Positions 6,513-13,136 of a stretch of DNA of 13,136 nt are shown in pieces. The stretch covers positions 1 through 13,136 of the forward strand of contig DUEQ01000437.1 in assembly GCA_011192085.1 (NCBI GenBank). The letters are read 5' to 3'. The translations under genes were made by a program, and so were the position numbers. The notes below the pieces were generated by a model, which saw only the letters and a list, made by a program, of their open reading frames with translations, had not been told where the DNA came from and did not search any database. Numbering within the stretch: the stretch's first letter is position 1; each line of letters starts with the position of its first letter. The DNA is from Caldilineae bacterium. GTDB taxonomy: Bacteria; Chloroflexota; Anaerolineae; J102.

Positions 6513-8150
6513 TCACGGATGACGGTTTACTTTCCAAATCGCTGTGTGGGGCGCGCCGGAGCGCTCGCGGATCACCGCCACCGTTTCGATCTCCAGGCCC
6601 AGGTCCGCGGCCAAGGCCTGCAACGCCTCCCGTCGACCGGGAAAGTTGGTGCGGTCGGGCGCGTGGACCAGGAAATAAGCATTGGGGTCTTGCAACAAGG
6701 GGCGAACCCGGTCGGGGAACGCGTCATCGGGCCGGTCGTAGGGCTCGTAGCCGAAGATCTCGATAGGGTTCACCCGACCCTGGGAAACGAGGATCACGGG
6801 CGCGTCGAAGCCCCAATCCAGGGCGTAGGGGCTGAAGATACCGCGGGCCAGGAGTTCATCGGTCAGGCGGTAGACGGCGTCGGAATGATCGGCATAGCCG
6901 CCCGCCGCGGTGAGCGCCCGATGATAGGCCACATCGGCCCGCAGCCCGCTCAGGCTCGCGCCCGCGATGAAGACTCCCGCGGCCAGGGTCCCCCAGCGTT
7001 CGGGCCGAGTCCGAAAAAGCAACTCCCAGCCCCCCGCGGTGATCAGCGCCAGCACGGGGGAGAACATGGCCAGGTGCGTGTACCACAGCGCGGTGGGCGT
7101 GAGGGGTGATTGGATGAACAACAGGAAGAAGAAAAGGGTGAGGACGCACGCGCGCCAGGCCAGGGTCATCTGACGACGGAACAGCAGGAAGGCGAGGATG
7201 AACGCCAGAGCCAGGAGAAACAGGGGCCAGGCCAGGACATCTACGGCATTCCCGCCCAGATACCAGAAATGATCCCCTTTCAGAAAATGCTGAATTTGAA
7301 TCCAGCGCGTGGTCAGGTTATCGAGATAGGCCGCGTTTTCCACGCCGTAATAGGAGCGGTTCAGAGTCTCGGCGAAGTGCTTGAACGTGGCCCCGGTCTT
7401 GAGGTTGAAAAGCAGGAAGGGACTGAGACCGATCAGGAAGAGGAGGATGGCTGGAGCCCAGAACCGGGGTCGCAGCAGCGCTTGCGGACCGAACCCCGCC
7501 GCGGATTTCAAACCCAAACGCCCGCGCATCCGCCAGACCAGGGGCGACAGGATGACCGTCGCGGTCAGAGGCCAGAGCATGATGAACTTGGCCCATAGGC
7601 CCAATCCCGCCATGAACGCGGCCAATCCCAGCCAGCGCGAGCGTCCCCTCTCCGCCAGCCGCAACAGCGCCAACCCGATGGCGATCATCAGGGCGATGGT
7701 CGTGTTGGTGACGTAGATGCCCTGACGGGAGAAGAAGATAAAGGAGGGCTGCACAGCTAACAGCATCGCGGCCGCGAAGCCCGCCCGCGGGCCAAACAGC
7801 TTCTTCCCTAGCAGCCACGTCAGCCACACGACGACCGCGCCCACGGTGATGGGCCAGAGGCGCATGGCGGCCACGCCGATCCCTCCCAGCTTGAAATAGA
7901 GCAACAACACCCATGCGTTCAGCGCGCCCACATAATCCACAATCATCAGGGGCAGCGCTTTGCCGAAGAGATGGATGACCGCATCCCGATGCGCTTCCAC
8001 GGGCAGATTCTGCAAGCATTGCACCGCGGGCTTCGCCTCCACCGCCTCATCATAATTGGGGCCGGGTAGCTCGATTTGATAGAGGGTAAGCGCGAGATAG
8101 AGCGCCAGGGGAAGGAGCCAAAGCCAGGATCGCAGACGCTGGGACCACAT
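6513..8150 (-). CDS. Membrane glycosyltransferase of the GT39/ArnT (GT-C) type
   Basis: Polytopic inner-membrane protein of 545 residues with roughly ten or more hydrophobic segments and a soluble C-terminal part from about residue 400. GT-C enzymes use lipid-linked (polyprenyl phosphate) sugar donors and act outside the membrane. The first extracytoplasmic loop carries the expected acidic pair, NYDEAVEA, with Asp34 and Glu35 as the likely metal/catalytic residues. Other family features are the RLWPITVGAVVVWLTW segment, FGPRAGFAAAMLLAVQPSFIFFSRQG, and a later ALWYTHLAMFSPVLALI segment. The acceptor (protein, lipid or polysaccharide) cannot be read from the sequence. It starts eight bases after the FecR-domain gene without a good Shine-Dalgarno, suggesting translational coupling and perhaps a shared envelope role. 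Confidence 0.85.
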   Translation of the reverse strand: MWSQRLRSWLWLLPLALYLALTLYQIELPGPNYDEAVEAKPAVQCLQNLPVEAHRDAVIHLFGKALPLMIVDYVGALNAWVLLLYFKLGGIGVAAMRLWPITVGAVVVWLTWLLGKKLFGPRAGFAAAMLLAVQPSFIFFSRQGIYVTNTTIALMIAIGLALLRLAERGRSRWLGLAAFMAGLGLWAKFIMLWPLTATVILSPLVWRMRGRLGLKSAAGFGPQALLRPRFWAPAILLFLIGLSPFLLFNLKTGATFKHFAETLNRSYYGVENAAYLDNLTTRWIQIQHFLKGDHFWYLGGNAVDVLAWPLFLLALAFILAFLLFRRQMTLAWRACVLTLFFFLLFIQSPLTPTALWYTHLAMFSPVLALITAGGWELLFRTRPERWGTLAAGVFIAGASLSGLRADVAYHRALTAAGGYADHSDAVYRLTDELLARGIFSPYALDWGFDAPVILVSQGRVNPIEIFGYEPYDRPDDAFPDRVRPLLQDPNAYFLVHAPDRTNFPGRREALQALAADLGLEIETVAVIRERSGAPHTAIWKVNRHP

Positions 8151-8158
8151 AGCCAGGG

Positions 8159-9427
8159 TTACTTTGCGATGAGCTCGATATCCGCAGCCTGGCTGCGATA
8201 GTTATGCCCGCTGGCGTAGATGCGAATGCGGGTGACTTTGGCCGGCCGGGGAAAGGTCTCGCTCTGCATGAAATCGGGCGACTCATATGCATACCAGACT
8301 AGGCCCGGTATCTTCTCGCCGTCGCGCAAAGGCCAGTTCTCGATGGGATCCACCATGTAGAAGCCGTGGGTCCAGAATTGGGGCTTGCCGTACACATCGA
8401 CGAAGTCGATGCGCACCATCATGGGAAACTCGGAGGATTGGATGCCGCCGCCCGGCAAACTCTGGCTGATGAGCCGCACATCGAATCGAAAGACCAGACT
8501 CTCCACATCGAACACATCCGCATCGATATCCTGAACGATGGCTGTCTCGCTGTGGAGATTGGCGTCCTCGCCTTGAGCCTCTCGCTGAAAATAGACCACA
8601 TTGCGCCCGCCGGTATTGATGACATCCACCGAGCCGAAAGTGACGTTGCTCAAATCCCGCGCGTCGACAATGCTCTCCACACGCCAGGTTGATTCCAACG
8701 GCTGACTGAAATCGCCGTTCGACACCAGGTTTTTGTCCGCCGGTTGAGAATCGGAGGGCGGTTGGCCGAAGGCGATGATGGCGCGGCGCCCCTTGCTCAG
8801 CACCACTTCCCGCCCCTGAGCGATGAGCGAGACCTTCCCATTGCGCGCGGTGACCTCGGTCGCCTCGTTGGTCACGGCGATGGCCGCGCTGCCGTTGCTG
8901 ACCACAACCAACCCCTGGGGCGTCTGGATGTGGACTTTGAGGGGGCGGCCGTCGGCCAGGCCGCTGGTCACTCGGGCCCGGCCCGAATGGAGACGCAGCG
9001 CCAGTTGTCGGGGCATGACGCTGCGTTGAAAGCGCGGTCGGCGGGCGGTGATGAGCTCCACCTCGCTGTTCGTGCGCAATTGCACCGAGGCAAGGCTCTC
9101 GACGTCGTCGGGGGAATCGACGATGGCGAGATTGGCGCGGGCGTCCTGGTCGGTGCGCACGCTATCCCCTTCCTGGATATAGTGCGAGTCCACCACAGCG
9201 ATGGGATCGCCATGTTCGGCGGGGAGGATGAGGGTGGCCCCGGTCACGGCCTCGACGCGCACAGCCATCGGTCGGGTGGCGTTGTGGATATACCAGTTGA
9301 CGGCCAAGGGCCCGCCCGTGATAATCACGAGGAACGCGACGAAGGCCAGCCAGAGGATGATCCAGGCCTGGCGGCCAACGCGTTCGTACGCATCGGAAGG
9401 AAGGGATTGGATGGTGGATGCGCTCAT
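8159..9427 (-). CDS. Membrane-anchored FecR-domain protein with C-terminal beta-rich module
   Basis: A 422-residue protein with a short cytoplasmic N-terminus, one transmembrane helix (about 22-45), and a large predicted extracytoplasmic part. Residues about 62-220 look like a FecR domain: a segment with IQEGDSVRTDQDARANLAIV, then LRLHSGRARVTSG, the HIQTPQGLVVVSNGSAAIAV strand pair and a closing EVVLSKGRRAIIAFG. After a linker, residues about 233-422 begin NLVSNGDFSQPLESTW, the usual opening of a jelly-roll, carbohydrate-binding-like module. FecR in Proteobacteria transmits an iron-citrate signal to a sigma factor, but no sigma factor or TonB receptor gene is present here. A structural or sugar-sensing envelope role is more likely (inference). 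The start at 9427 has GAAGG (9435-9439) overlapping the acyP stop; the longer frame to 9586 runs over acyP and is rejected. Confidence 0.8.
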   Translation of the reverse strand: MSASTIQSLPSDAYERVGRQAWIILWLAFVAFLVIITGGPLAVNWYIHNATRPMAVRVEAVTGATLILPAEHGDPIAVVDSHYIQEGDSVRTDQDARANLAIVDSPDDVESLASVQLRTNSEVELITARRPRFQRSVMPRQLALRLHSGRARVTSGLADGRPLKVHIQTPQGLVVVSNGSAAIAVTNEATEVTARNGKVSLIAQGREVVLSKGRRAIIAFGQPPSDSQPADKNLVSNGDFSQPLESTWRVESIVDARDLSNVTFGSVDVINTGGRNVVYFQREAQGEDANLHSETAIVQDIDADVFDVESLVFRFDVRLISQSLPGGGIQSSEFPMMVRIDFVDVYGKPQFWTHGFYMVDPIENWPLRDGEKIPGLVWYAYESPDFMQSETFPRPAKVTRIRIYASGHNYRSQAADIELIAK

Positions 9428-9437
9428 GGTTTTGCCT

Positions 9438-9725
9438 TCATCCCACGCGAAAGCTGTGGAATTCGCCCGTGGCGGAACCCCATTGTACATCCACCCGCGC
9501 CACGCGCGCCAGAGAGGGCCCCTGTTGCAGATAGCGCAACAGCGTTTCCAGGGCCGGGCGCGGGCCCTCGGCCACCACTTCGACATGGCGTTGCGGGGCG
9601 TATTTGTTCCTGGCGTAGCCGGTCAGCCCCAGCGAGCGAGCCTTGTCTTGCACAAAAACGCGAAAGCCGACGCCCTGGACCCGACCGTAAATGGTTGCCT
9701 CCAGGCGTTCCATCTCACCCATCAT
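9438..9725 (-). CDS. acyP: Acylphosphatase
   Basis: Small cytoplasmic hydrolase of acyl phosphates such as acetyl or carbamoyl phosphate; 95 residues, the normal family length. The signature [14 protein letters not shown] (13-26) carries the catalytic Arg22, and GYARN (36-40) carries the catalytic Asn40. The end, GEFHSFRVG, is typical. The start at 9725 has AGGAGG six bases upstream; further ATGs at 9722 and 9713 in the same frame are less well placed. The first 11 bases overlap the end of the TPR gene, so translation is probably coupled. Its physiological substrate is rarely known, and its place between a TPR and a FecR-domain gene gives no clear hint. Confidence 0.93.
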   Translation of the reverse strand: MMGEMERLEATIYGRVQGVGFRVFVQDKARSLGLTGYARNKYAPQRHVEVVAEGPRPALETLLRYLQQGPSLARVARVDVQWGSATGEFHSFRVG

Positions 9726-10245
9726 GGTTTGCCTCCTCGTGACAGGCTTTTTTGGCCTTCTCCAGCCACCAACGGGCGTCCCTGTCCGCAGGGTTGGCCC
9801 GAACCGCGTCCTCGAACCATTGGATGGCCTGATCCCAATCCTTGCGCTCTGCGTGAATGAGCCCCACGTTGTAGTGGGCGCTGGGCGCGACCGGATCCAG
9901 CTCGATGGCTTTTTTATACGCCTCGATGGCCCGGTCCTGGCGATCGCGCGGGGAGAGCTCCAGTCGGCCAAGGATGGCTGCGGCCAGGTTCAGCCACAGG
10001 CGGGCGTTCTCGGGATGCATCTCCACGGCCCGTTGCAGAAAGCGTTCAGCCCGGTTCCACTTCCCGGCCATGATCAACGCCCCGCCCAGGGTCATCATAA
10101 TGTCTGGATCATCGGGCAGGAGGGCGTGGGCCTCCTCCAGGACCTGGATGGCTTCGCCATAACGGCGGGCGTTGATCAACCGCACGCCCTCGCTCAGCAG
10201 GTCGTAAGCGCGTTTTTGGGTGGTCTCATCAATGGAATTGGGCAT
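9715..10245 (-). CDS. Tetratricopeptide repeat protein
   Basis: A 176-residue protein made almost wholly of about four TPR units, at roughly 13-46, 47-80, 81-118 (with a few extra residues in [12 protein letters not shown]) and 119-152. The repeats show the W/L-G-Y/A-A-P pattern, for example [26 protein letters not shown] and [28 protein letters not shown]. No signal peptide or membrane segment is seen, so it is probably a cytoplasmic protein-binding adaptor with unknown partners. The start at 10245 is the first reasonable ATG in frame and gives a clean N-terminus, but no Shine-Dalgarno is visible. The reading frame stays open far upstream into recA antisense; that part is not coding. It is the first gene of the six-gene minus-strand run. 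Confidence 0.85.
   Translation of the reverse strand: MPNSIDETTQKRAYDLLSEGVRLINARRYGEAIQVLEEAHALLPDDPDIMMTLGGALIMAGKWNRAERFLQRAVEMHPENARLWLNLAAAILGRLELSPRDRQDRAIEAYKKAIELDPVAPSAHYNVGLIHAERKDWDQAIQWFEDAVRANPADRDARWWLEKAKKACHEEANHDG
9732..9738 (-). promoter_or_regulatory. Shine-Dalgarno of acyP inside the TPR gene
   Basis: GAGGAGG on the minus strand lies six bases before the ATG at 9723-9725. It sits within the last codons of the TPR gene and fixes the acyP start. Confidence 0.8.
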
Positions 10246-10249
10246 AACC

Positions 10250-10305
10250 GTTGGAGAATAGAGGACAGACAATGGACGATAACCGTGAACTGTGAACTGA
10301 TTATA
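10250..10305. repeat. Degenerate heptameric tandem repeat, copy A
   Basis: The stretch reads as 7-base units: GTTGGAG, AATAGAG, GACAGAC, AATGGAC, GATAACC, GTGAACT, GTGAACT, GATTATA. Two adjacent units are identical. The 13-mer AACCGTGAACTGT (10281-10293) recurs exactly at 11602-11614 beyond recA, and AATGGACGATAA (10271-10282) recurs with one change at 11646-11657. The repeat makes up nearly all the predicted leader of the TPR gene. Confidence 0.6.
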
Positions 10306-10329
10306 CCCGAACTGCCCGCGTTGCGTCGA
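10300..10329 (-). promoter_or_regulatory. Predicted promoter for the TPR-acyP-fecR-GT39-rsgA-rnd run
   Basis: On the minus strand a perfect -10 TATAAT (10300-10305) has TCGACG (10324-10329, four of six to TTGACA) 18 bases upstream. Transcription would start near 10293, about 48 bases before the TPR start. The -10 overlaps the edge of the heptamer repeat. Confidence 0.6.
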
Positions 10330-10360
10330 AATTGCGATCCATGGCCCTTCAGCGGCGGAG

Positions 10361-10389
10361 TTGACACGCCGGAACACTTGTGCTATTCT
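10361..10389 (+). promoter_or_regulatory. recA promoter
   Basis: A perfect -35 TTGACA (10361-10366), a 17-base spacer and a -10 TATTCT (10384-10389) preceded by TGC (10381-10383), an extended -10 element. Transcription should start near 10396, giving a leader of about 50 bases. Confidence 0.85.
10372..10383 (+). promoter_or_regulatory. Imperfect LexA-type half match in the recA promoter spacer
   Basis: GAACACTTGTGC differs from GAAC-N4-GTTC at one core position. It lies between the -35 and -10 boxes and could be a weak second LexA site, or chance. Confidence 0.3.
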
Positions 10390-10397
10390 CCTGAAAA

Positions 10398-10409
10398 GAA
10401 CGCATGTTC
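10398..10409 (+). promoter_or_regulatory. SOS (LexA) box at the recA transcription start
   Basis: GAACGCATGTTC fully matches the Gram-positive/Chloroflexota-type core GAAC-RNRY-GTTC. It begins nine bases after the -10 box, at the expected transcription start, where a bound LexA would block initiation. This supports damage-inducible recA and the presence of a LexA of this specificity elsewhere in the genome. Confidence 0.8.
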
Positions 10410-10446
10410 CTGAAACAGATTTTCCACTTTTCAAGGAGAAAGCATC

Positions 10447-11496
10447 ATGCCCGCGAGGAATGGCAAAGAAAAAGTCCTGGAAACCACCATCCATCAACTC
10501 ACCAAGCGCTTCGGCGACGGCGTGATCATGCGCCTGGGCGAGGCCGACGCCCTGAATGTGGAGGTCATCCCCACCGGCGCGCTGCCCCTGGACATCGCCC
10601 TGGGCGTGGGCGGCCTGCCCAAGGGCCGGGTCATCGAGGTCTACGGACCCGAATCCTCTGGCAAGACCACCCTCTGCCTGCACGTCATCGCCGAGGCCCA
10701 GAAGCGAGGCGGCATCGCCGCGTTCATCGATGTGGAGCACGCGCTGGACCCGGCCTACGCCCGCCGCATCGGCGTGGACGTGGACAGCCTCTACCTCTCC
10801 CAACCCGACACGGGGGAGCAGGCCCTGGAGATCGCGGAGATGCTGGTGCGCTCGGGCGCGTTGGACGTGGTCGTCATCGATTCCGTGGCCGCGCTGGTCC
10901 CTCGGGCCGAGATTGAGGGCGAGATGGGCGACGCTCACATGGGCTTGCAAGCCCGACTCATGAGTCAGGCCCTGCGCAAACTCAGCGGCGCCATCAAACA
11001 AAGCGACACCATCGTCATCTTCACCAACCAGCTTCGCATGAGGATCGGCGTCATGTTCGGCAATCCCGAAACGACCACGGGCGGCATGGCTCTGCGTTTC
11101 TACGCCTCCGTGCGCCTGGACATCCGCCGCATCCAGTCCATCAAGCAGGGCGGGGAGACCATCGGCAACCGCACCCGCGTCACCGTGCGCAAGAATAAGG
11201 TCGCGCCTCCCTTCCGCACCGCGGAGTTCAACATCATGTTCAACGAGGGCATCTCCCAAACGGGCGCGATCCTCGATCTGGGCGCGGAGATGGACATCAT
11301 CGAGAAACGGGGTTCCTTCTACAGCTTCGAGGGTCAGCGTTTGGCCCAGGGCCGGGAAAACGCCAAGCGGTTCCTGAAGGAAAATCCCGACATCGCCTGC
11401 CGCATCGAGCGCCTCATCCGCGAGCGGGCGGGCCTGCCTGTGGATGATTTCCTACTGGAAGAGGCCGCTGCGGAGCGCGCGCGGCTGGCGGCGTAA
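10447..11496 (+). CDS. recA: Recombinase RecA
   Basis: ATP-dependent strand-exchange protein and LexA co-protease, 349 residues, a normal length. Walker [10 protein letters not shown] (67-75), catalytic Glu97 in [10 protein letters not shown], Walker B VVVIDS (141-146) with Asp145, loop 1 around [12 protein letters not shown] (155-166), the [20 protein letters not shown] segment (194-213) that includes loop 2, and an acidic-to-mixed C-terminal tail ([11 protein letters not shown]) are all present. One small oddity is GGMALRFYA where most RecAs have GGNALKFYA or GGRALKFYA. The start has AAGGAG (10433-10438) eight bases upstream. It has its own SOS-regulated promoter and no terminator hairpin that I can find after its stop. 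Confidence 0.98.
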   Translation: MPARNGKEKVLETTIHQLTKRFGDGVIMRLGEADALNVEVIPTGALPLDIALGVGGLPKGRVIEVYGPESSGKTTLCLHVIAEAQKRGGIAAFIDVEHALDPAYARRIGVDVDSLYLSQPDTGEQALEIAEMLVRSGALDVVVIDSVAALVPRAEIEGEMGDAHMGLQARLMSQALRKLSGAIKQSDTIVIFTNQLRMRIGVMFGNPETTTGGMALRFYASVRLDIRRIQSIKQGGETIGNRTRVTVRKNKVAPPFRTAEFNIMFNEGISQTGAILDLGAEMDIIEKRGSFYSFEGQRLAQGRENAKRFLKENPDIACRIERLIRERAGLPVDDFLLEEAAAERARLAA

Positions 11497-11506
11497 GGCC
11501 CTGTGA

Positions 11507-11555
11507 AATGGTCAATGGCTCATGGCCAATAGCCAATGATCAATGGCCAACGGAA
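11507..11555. repeat. Degenerate heptameric tandem repeat, copy B (unit AATGGCC)
   Basis: Seven consecutive 7-base units: AATGGTC, AATGGCT, CATGGCC, AATAGCC, AATGATC, AATGGCC, AACGGAA. Consensus is AATGGCC, and the first six units each differ from it at no more than two positions. It begins ten bases after the recA stop and is non-coding. The self-complementary TGGCCA occurs twice (11523-11528 and 11544-11549), so a weak hairpin is possible, but there is no terminator-like T-run. Confidence 0.75.
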
Positions 11556-11591
11556 ATGTGCTAAACCACTTTGGCGGCTAGACCCGTAGCA

Positions 11592-11619
11592 GTTACCTGT
11601 AAACCGTGAACTGTAGAAT
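11592..11619. repeat. Degenerate heptameric tandem repeat, copy C
   Basis: Four 7-base units, GTTACCT, GTAAACC, GTGAACT and GTAGAAT. It is related to copy A through the shared 13-mer AACCGTGAACTGT at 11602-11614. It lies between copy B and the predicted larE promoter. Confidence 0.6.
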
Positions 11620-11648
11620 TGCTCAAACCGGGCGAAAATGTGGATAAT
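11619..11648 (+). promoter_or_regulatory. Candidate larE promoter giving a near-leaderless mRNA
   Basis: TTGCTC (11619-11624, four of six) with an 18-base spacer and GATAAT (11643-11648, five of six). The predicted start of transcription is near 11655, only about two bases before the larE ATG at 11657. That fits the lack of a Shine-Dalgarno before larE. Confidence 0.4.
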
Positions 11649-11656
11649 GGACGGTA

Positions 11657-12505
11657 ATGACGACCATCACCCTGATTGACTCACCACAAACGCCCGACCT
11701 CACCCTCGACGAGAAACTCGCCCGGCTGCGGGCTATCCTGCGCGACATGGGCCAGGTCCTCATCGCCCTCTCCGGCGGCGTGGATTCCGCGTTCCTGTGG
11801 TTGGTGGCCCACCAGGAGCTGGGCGAGGACGCGCTGGCTGTCACCGCGCTCTCCCCCTCCCTGCCCACCTGGGAACGGGAGGAGATCCAGCGTTTGGCGG
11901 CTGAGATCGGAGGGCGGCATCGTTTCGTGGAGACCCATGAGGTGGAAGATCCCAACTACGCAGCCAACCCCATCAACCGCTGCTACTTCTGTAAGGACGC
12001 GCTGTGGGAGACCCTGGACGCGGTGGCCGCGGCGGAGGGCGTCTCCTATCTGCTGGATGGCTACAACCTGGACGACATCGGGGATTTCCGGCCAGGTCAG
12101 CAGGCGGGCCAGGAGCACAGCGTGCGCAGCCCGTTGAAGGAGGCGGGCTTCACCAAAGCGGACATCCGTGAAGCCGCGCGGCGTCTGGGCCTGAGCGTGT
12201 GGGACAAGCCCGCGGCCGCGTGCCTCGCCTCTCGCTTCGCGTATGGCGTGCGCATCGACGAGGAGCGGCTGAGCCGGGTGGATCGGGCGGAACGCTGGCT
12301 GCGGGAGCGGGGTTTTACACAACTGCGCGTGCGAGTGCAGGAAGAGAAACTCGCACGTATCGAAGCGCCCGTGGAACAGCTCCCCGCCATCCTCGCCCTG
12401 CGCGCGGACCTGGTGGCTCACTTCAAATCCCTGGGCTTCGTGTACATCACCCTCGACTTGGAGGGCTTTCGCTCGGGCAGCATGAACGAGGCGTTGACCC
12501 CATGA
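11657..12505 (+). CDS. larE: ATP-dependent sacrificial sulfur transferase LarE
   Basis: PP-loop enzyme that adenylates and thiolates the pyridinium-dicarboxylate mononucleotide in nickel-pincer nucleotide synthesis; 282 residues, the usual length. The ATP-binding PP-loop SGGVDS is at 39-44. The family pattern [14 protein letters not shown] (107-120) has Cys109 and Cys112. The segment [14 protein letters not shown] (184-197) holds Cys189, aligned by motif with the cysteine that gives up its sulfur in Lactiplantibacillus LarE. No further Cys occurs after 189, which argues for the sacrificial single-Cys mechanism rather than the iron-sulfur-cluster type (inference). No Shine-Dalgarno precedes the ATG; leaderless translation is possible. 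The stop overlaps the larB start by four bases. Confidence 0.92.
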   Translation: MTTITLIDSPQTPDLTLDEKLARLRAILRDMGQVLIALSGGVDSAFLWLVAHQELGEDALAVTALSPSLPTWEREEIQRLAAEIGGRHRFVETHEVEDPNYAANPINRCYFCKDALWETLDAVAAAEGVSYLLDGYNLDDIGDFRPGQQAGQEHSVRSPLKEAGFTKADIREAARRLGLSVWDKPAAACLASRFAYGVRIDEERLSRVDRAERWLRERGFTQLRVRVQEEKLARIEAPVEQLPAILALRADLVAHFKSLGFVYITLDLEGFRSGSMNEALTP

Positions 12506-13136
12506 CCGACATCCATCACTTCGCCAACCTGGATCACGACCGCCAGGCCCGCAACGGCCTGCCCGAGATCGTGTACGCTGAAAGCAAGACGCCCGAGCAA
12601 GTCGCGGCCATCCTGGACGCGCTCTACGAGCGCGCGGGCACGGCCCTGGCCACCCGCGCCTCCGCCGAGCACGTCGCCGCGGTCCAAGCCCGCCTGCCCG
12701 AAGCCGTCTACCACGCACTCCCTCGGCTCATCACCCTGGGCCCCCCCCTGCGCCAACCCCGGCCCGAGGACCCTTACGCGGCCGTGGTCTGCGCGGGCAC
12801 CAGCGACTTGCCCGTGGCCGAGGAGGCCGCACTCACCTTGGAGTGGGCGGGCTGGCCCGTGCGCCGGGTCACCGATGTGGGCGTCGCGGGCATTCACCGC
12901 CTTTTCGCGGTGGAGGATGTGCTGCGGGAGGCCGCGGTGGTCATCGTCGTCGCGGGCATGGAGGGGGCCTTGCCCAGCGTCGTGGGCGGGCGCATCCCCG
13001 CGCCCATCATCGCCGTGCCCACCAGCGTGGGCTACGGGGCCAACTTCGGCGGGCTCAGCGCCTTGCTGGGCATGCTCACTGCGTGTGCGCCCGGCATCAC
13101 CGTGGTCAACATCGACAACGGCTTCGGCGCGGCCGC
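12502..13136 (+). CDS. larB: Pyridinium-3,5-biscarboxylic acid mononucleotide synthase LarB (3' end cut by window)
   Basis: First enzyme of the nickel-pincer nucleotide pathway: it carboxylates nicotinic acid adenine dinucleotide and releases AMP. 211 codons are visible; family members end only some tens of residues later or fewer. The N-terminal segment [20 protein letters not shown] (11-30) is typical, followed by the AIRC/PurE-like domain from about residue 93: [50 protein letters not shown] and [18 protein letters not shown]. Cys195 in ACAPG corresponds by motif to the active-site Cys that binds the nicotinamide ring in characterised LarB. Its ATG overlaps the larE stop (ATGA), with GAGG about ten bases upstream, so the pair is translationally coupled. 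larC would be expected next. Confidence 0.94.
   Translation, partial: MTDIHHFANLDHDRQARNGLPEIVYAESKTPEQVAAILDALYERAGTALATRASAEHVAAVQARLPEAVYHALPRLITLGPPLRQPRPEDPYAAVVCAGTSDLPVAEEAALTLEWAGWPVRRVTDVGVAGIHRLFAVEDVLREAAVVIVVAGMEGALPSVVGGRIPAPIIAVPTSVGYGANFGGLSALLGMLTACAPGITVVNIDNGFGAA

Noticed and set aside
5527..6522. A 331-codon open frame on the plus strand
   Set aside because: It is wholly antisense to rsgA, whose GTPase and zinc motifs are intact. The translation resembles no protein family.
9428..9586. N-terminal extension of the FecR-domain protein
   Set aside because: It overlaps acyP out of frame. The ATG at 9427 has a Shine-Dalgarno at 9435-9439 and directly precedes the membrane anchor.
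10246..11259. Upstream extension of the TPR frame (antisense to recA) that would give a 514-residue protein
   Set aside because: The region is recA on the other strand. The extension shows no family features, runs through the recA promoter, SOS box and repeats, and the TPR domain starts cleanly at 10245.
11507..11619. A CRISPR array
   Set aside because: The repeat units are 7 bases long, directly tandem and degenerate. There are no 24-40 base repeats, unique spacers or cas genes.
11497..11656. An intrinsic terminator for recA
   Set aside because: No GC-rich hairpin followed by a T-run is present. The region is heptamer repeat plus a promoter candidate, so recA transcripts may read into larE or end in a Rho-dependent way.

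Overview
This is a 13.1 kb, GC-rich (about 60% or more by eye), densely coding bacterial chromosomal segment. It holds twelve genes, two of them cut by the window edges. No tRNA, rRNA, CRISPR array, transposase or phage gene is visible. The genes suggest a member of the Chloroflexota, probably Anaerolineae-like. This rests on a recA promoter carrying a GAAC-N4-GTTC SOS box (the type used by Gram-positives and by Chloroflexota such as Dehalococcoides), lipoprotein-type solute-binding proteins, nickel-pincer (lar) genes, an ArnT-like GT-C enzyme beside a membrane-anchored FecR-domain protein, and heptameric intergenic repeats. The phylum is an inference, not proven.

Left part (1-3394, minus strand): a BMP-family lipoprotein (3284 to 2193), a THUMP-like SAM methyltransferase (2141 to 876) and an ABC transporter ATPase (849 to beyond position 1) run in one direction with gaps of 51 and 26 bases. 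A promoter is predicted at 3365-3394. A hairpin at the first gene junction could set higher expression of the lipoprotein. Divergent from them, on the plus strand, is a second lipoprotein of the zinc/manganese-binding (TroA/ZnuA) type (3560-4405). The shared 275-base divergent region carries a 20-base dyad, TTTGCGC-N6-GCGCAAA, a good operator candidate. Neither binding protein has a permease in the window.

Middle (4406-10245, minus strand): a tightly packed run of six genes reads from 10245 down to 4406. They are a TPR protein, acylphosphatase, membrane-anchored FecR-domain protein, GT39-like membrane glycosyltransferase, ribosome-assembly GTPase RsgA and RNase D. Junctions range from an 11-base overlap to a 29-base gap, so an operon is likely. 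It mixes envelope functions (FecR, GT39) with ribosome and RNA functions (RsgA, Rnd). Its end abuts the stop codon of the zinc-binding protein gene with no bases between them.

Right part (10246-13136, plus strand): recA is transcribed divergently from the TPR operon. It has a near-consensus promoter with an SOS box at the expected transcription start. After a 160-base spacer come larE and larB, overlapping by four bases (ATGA). They act in synthesis of the nickel-pincer nucleotide cofactor of lactate racemase-type enzymes: LarB carboxylates and hydrolyses nicotinic acid adenine dinucleotide, and LarE supplies the sulfurs. LarC and any LarA homologue would lie beyond the window. Both spacers flanking recA carry degenerate 7-base tandem repeats that share an identical 13-mer. 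These repeats are the most unusual non-coding signal here. I see no convincing wholly new system. The points most worth follow-up are the repeats, the operator-like dyad and the sigma-less FecR protein beside a glycosyltransferase.
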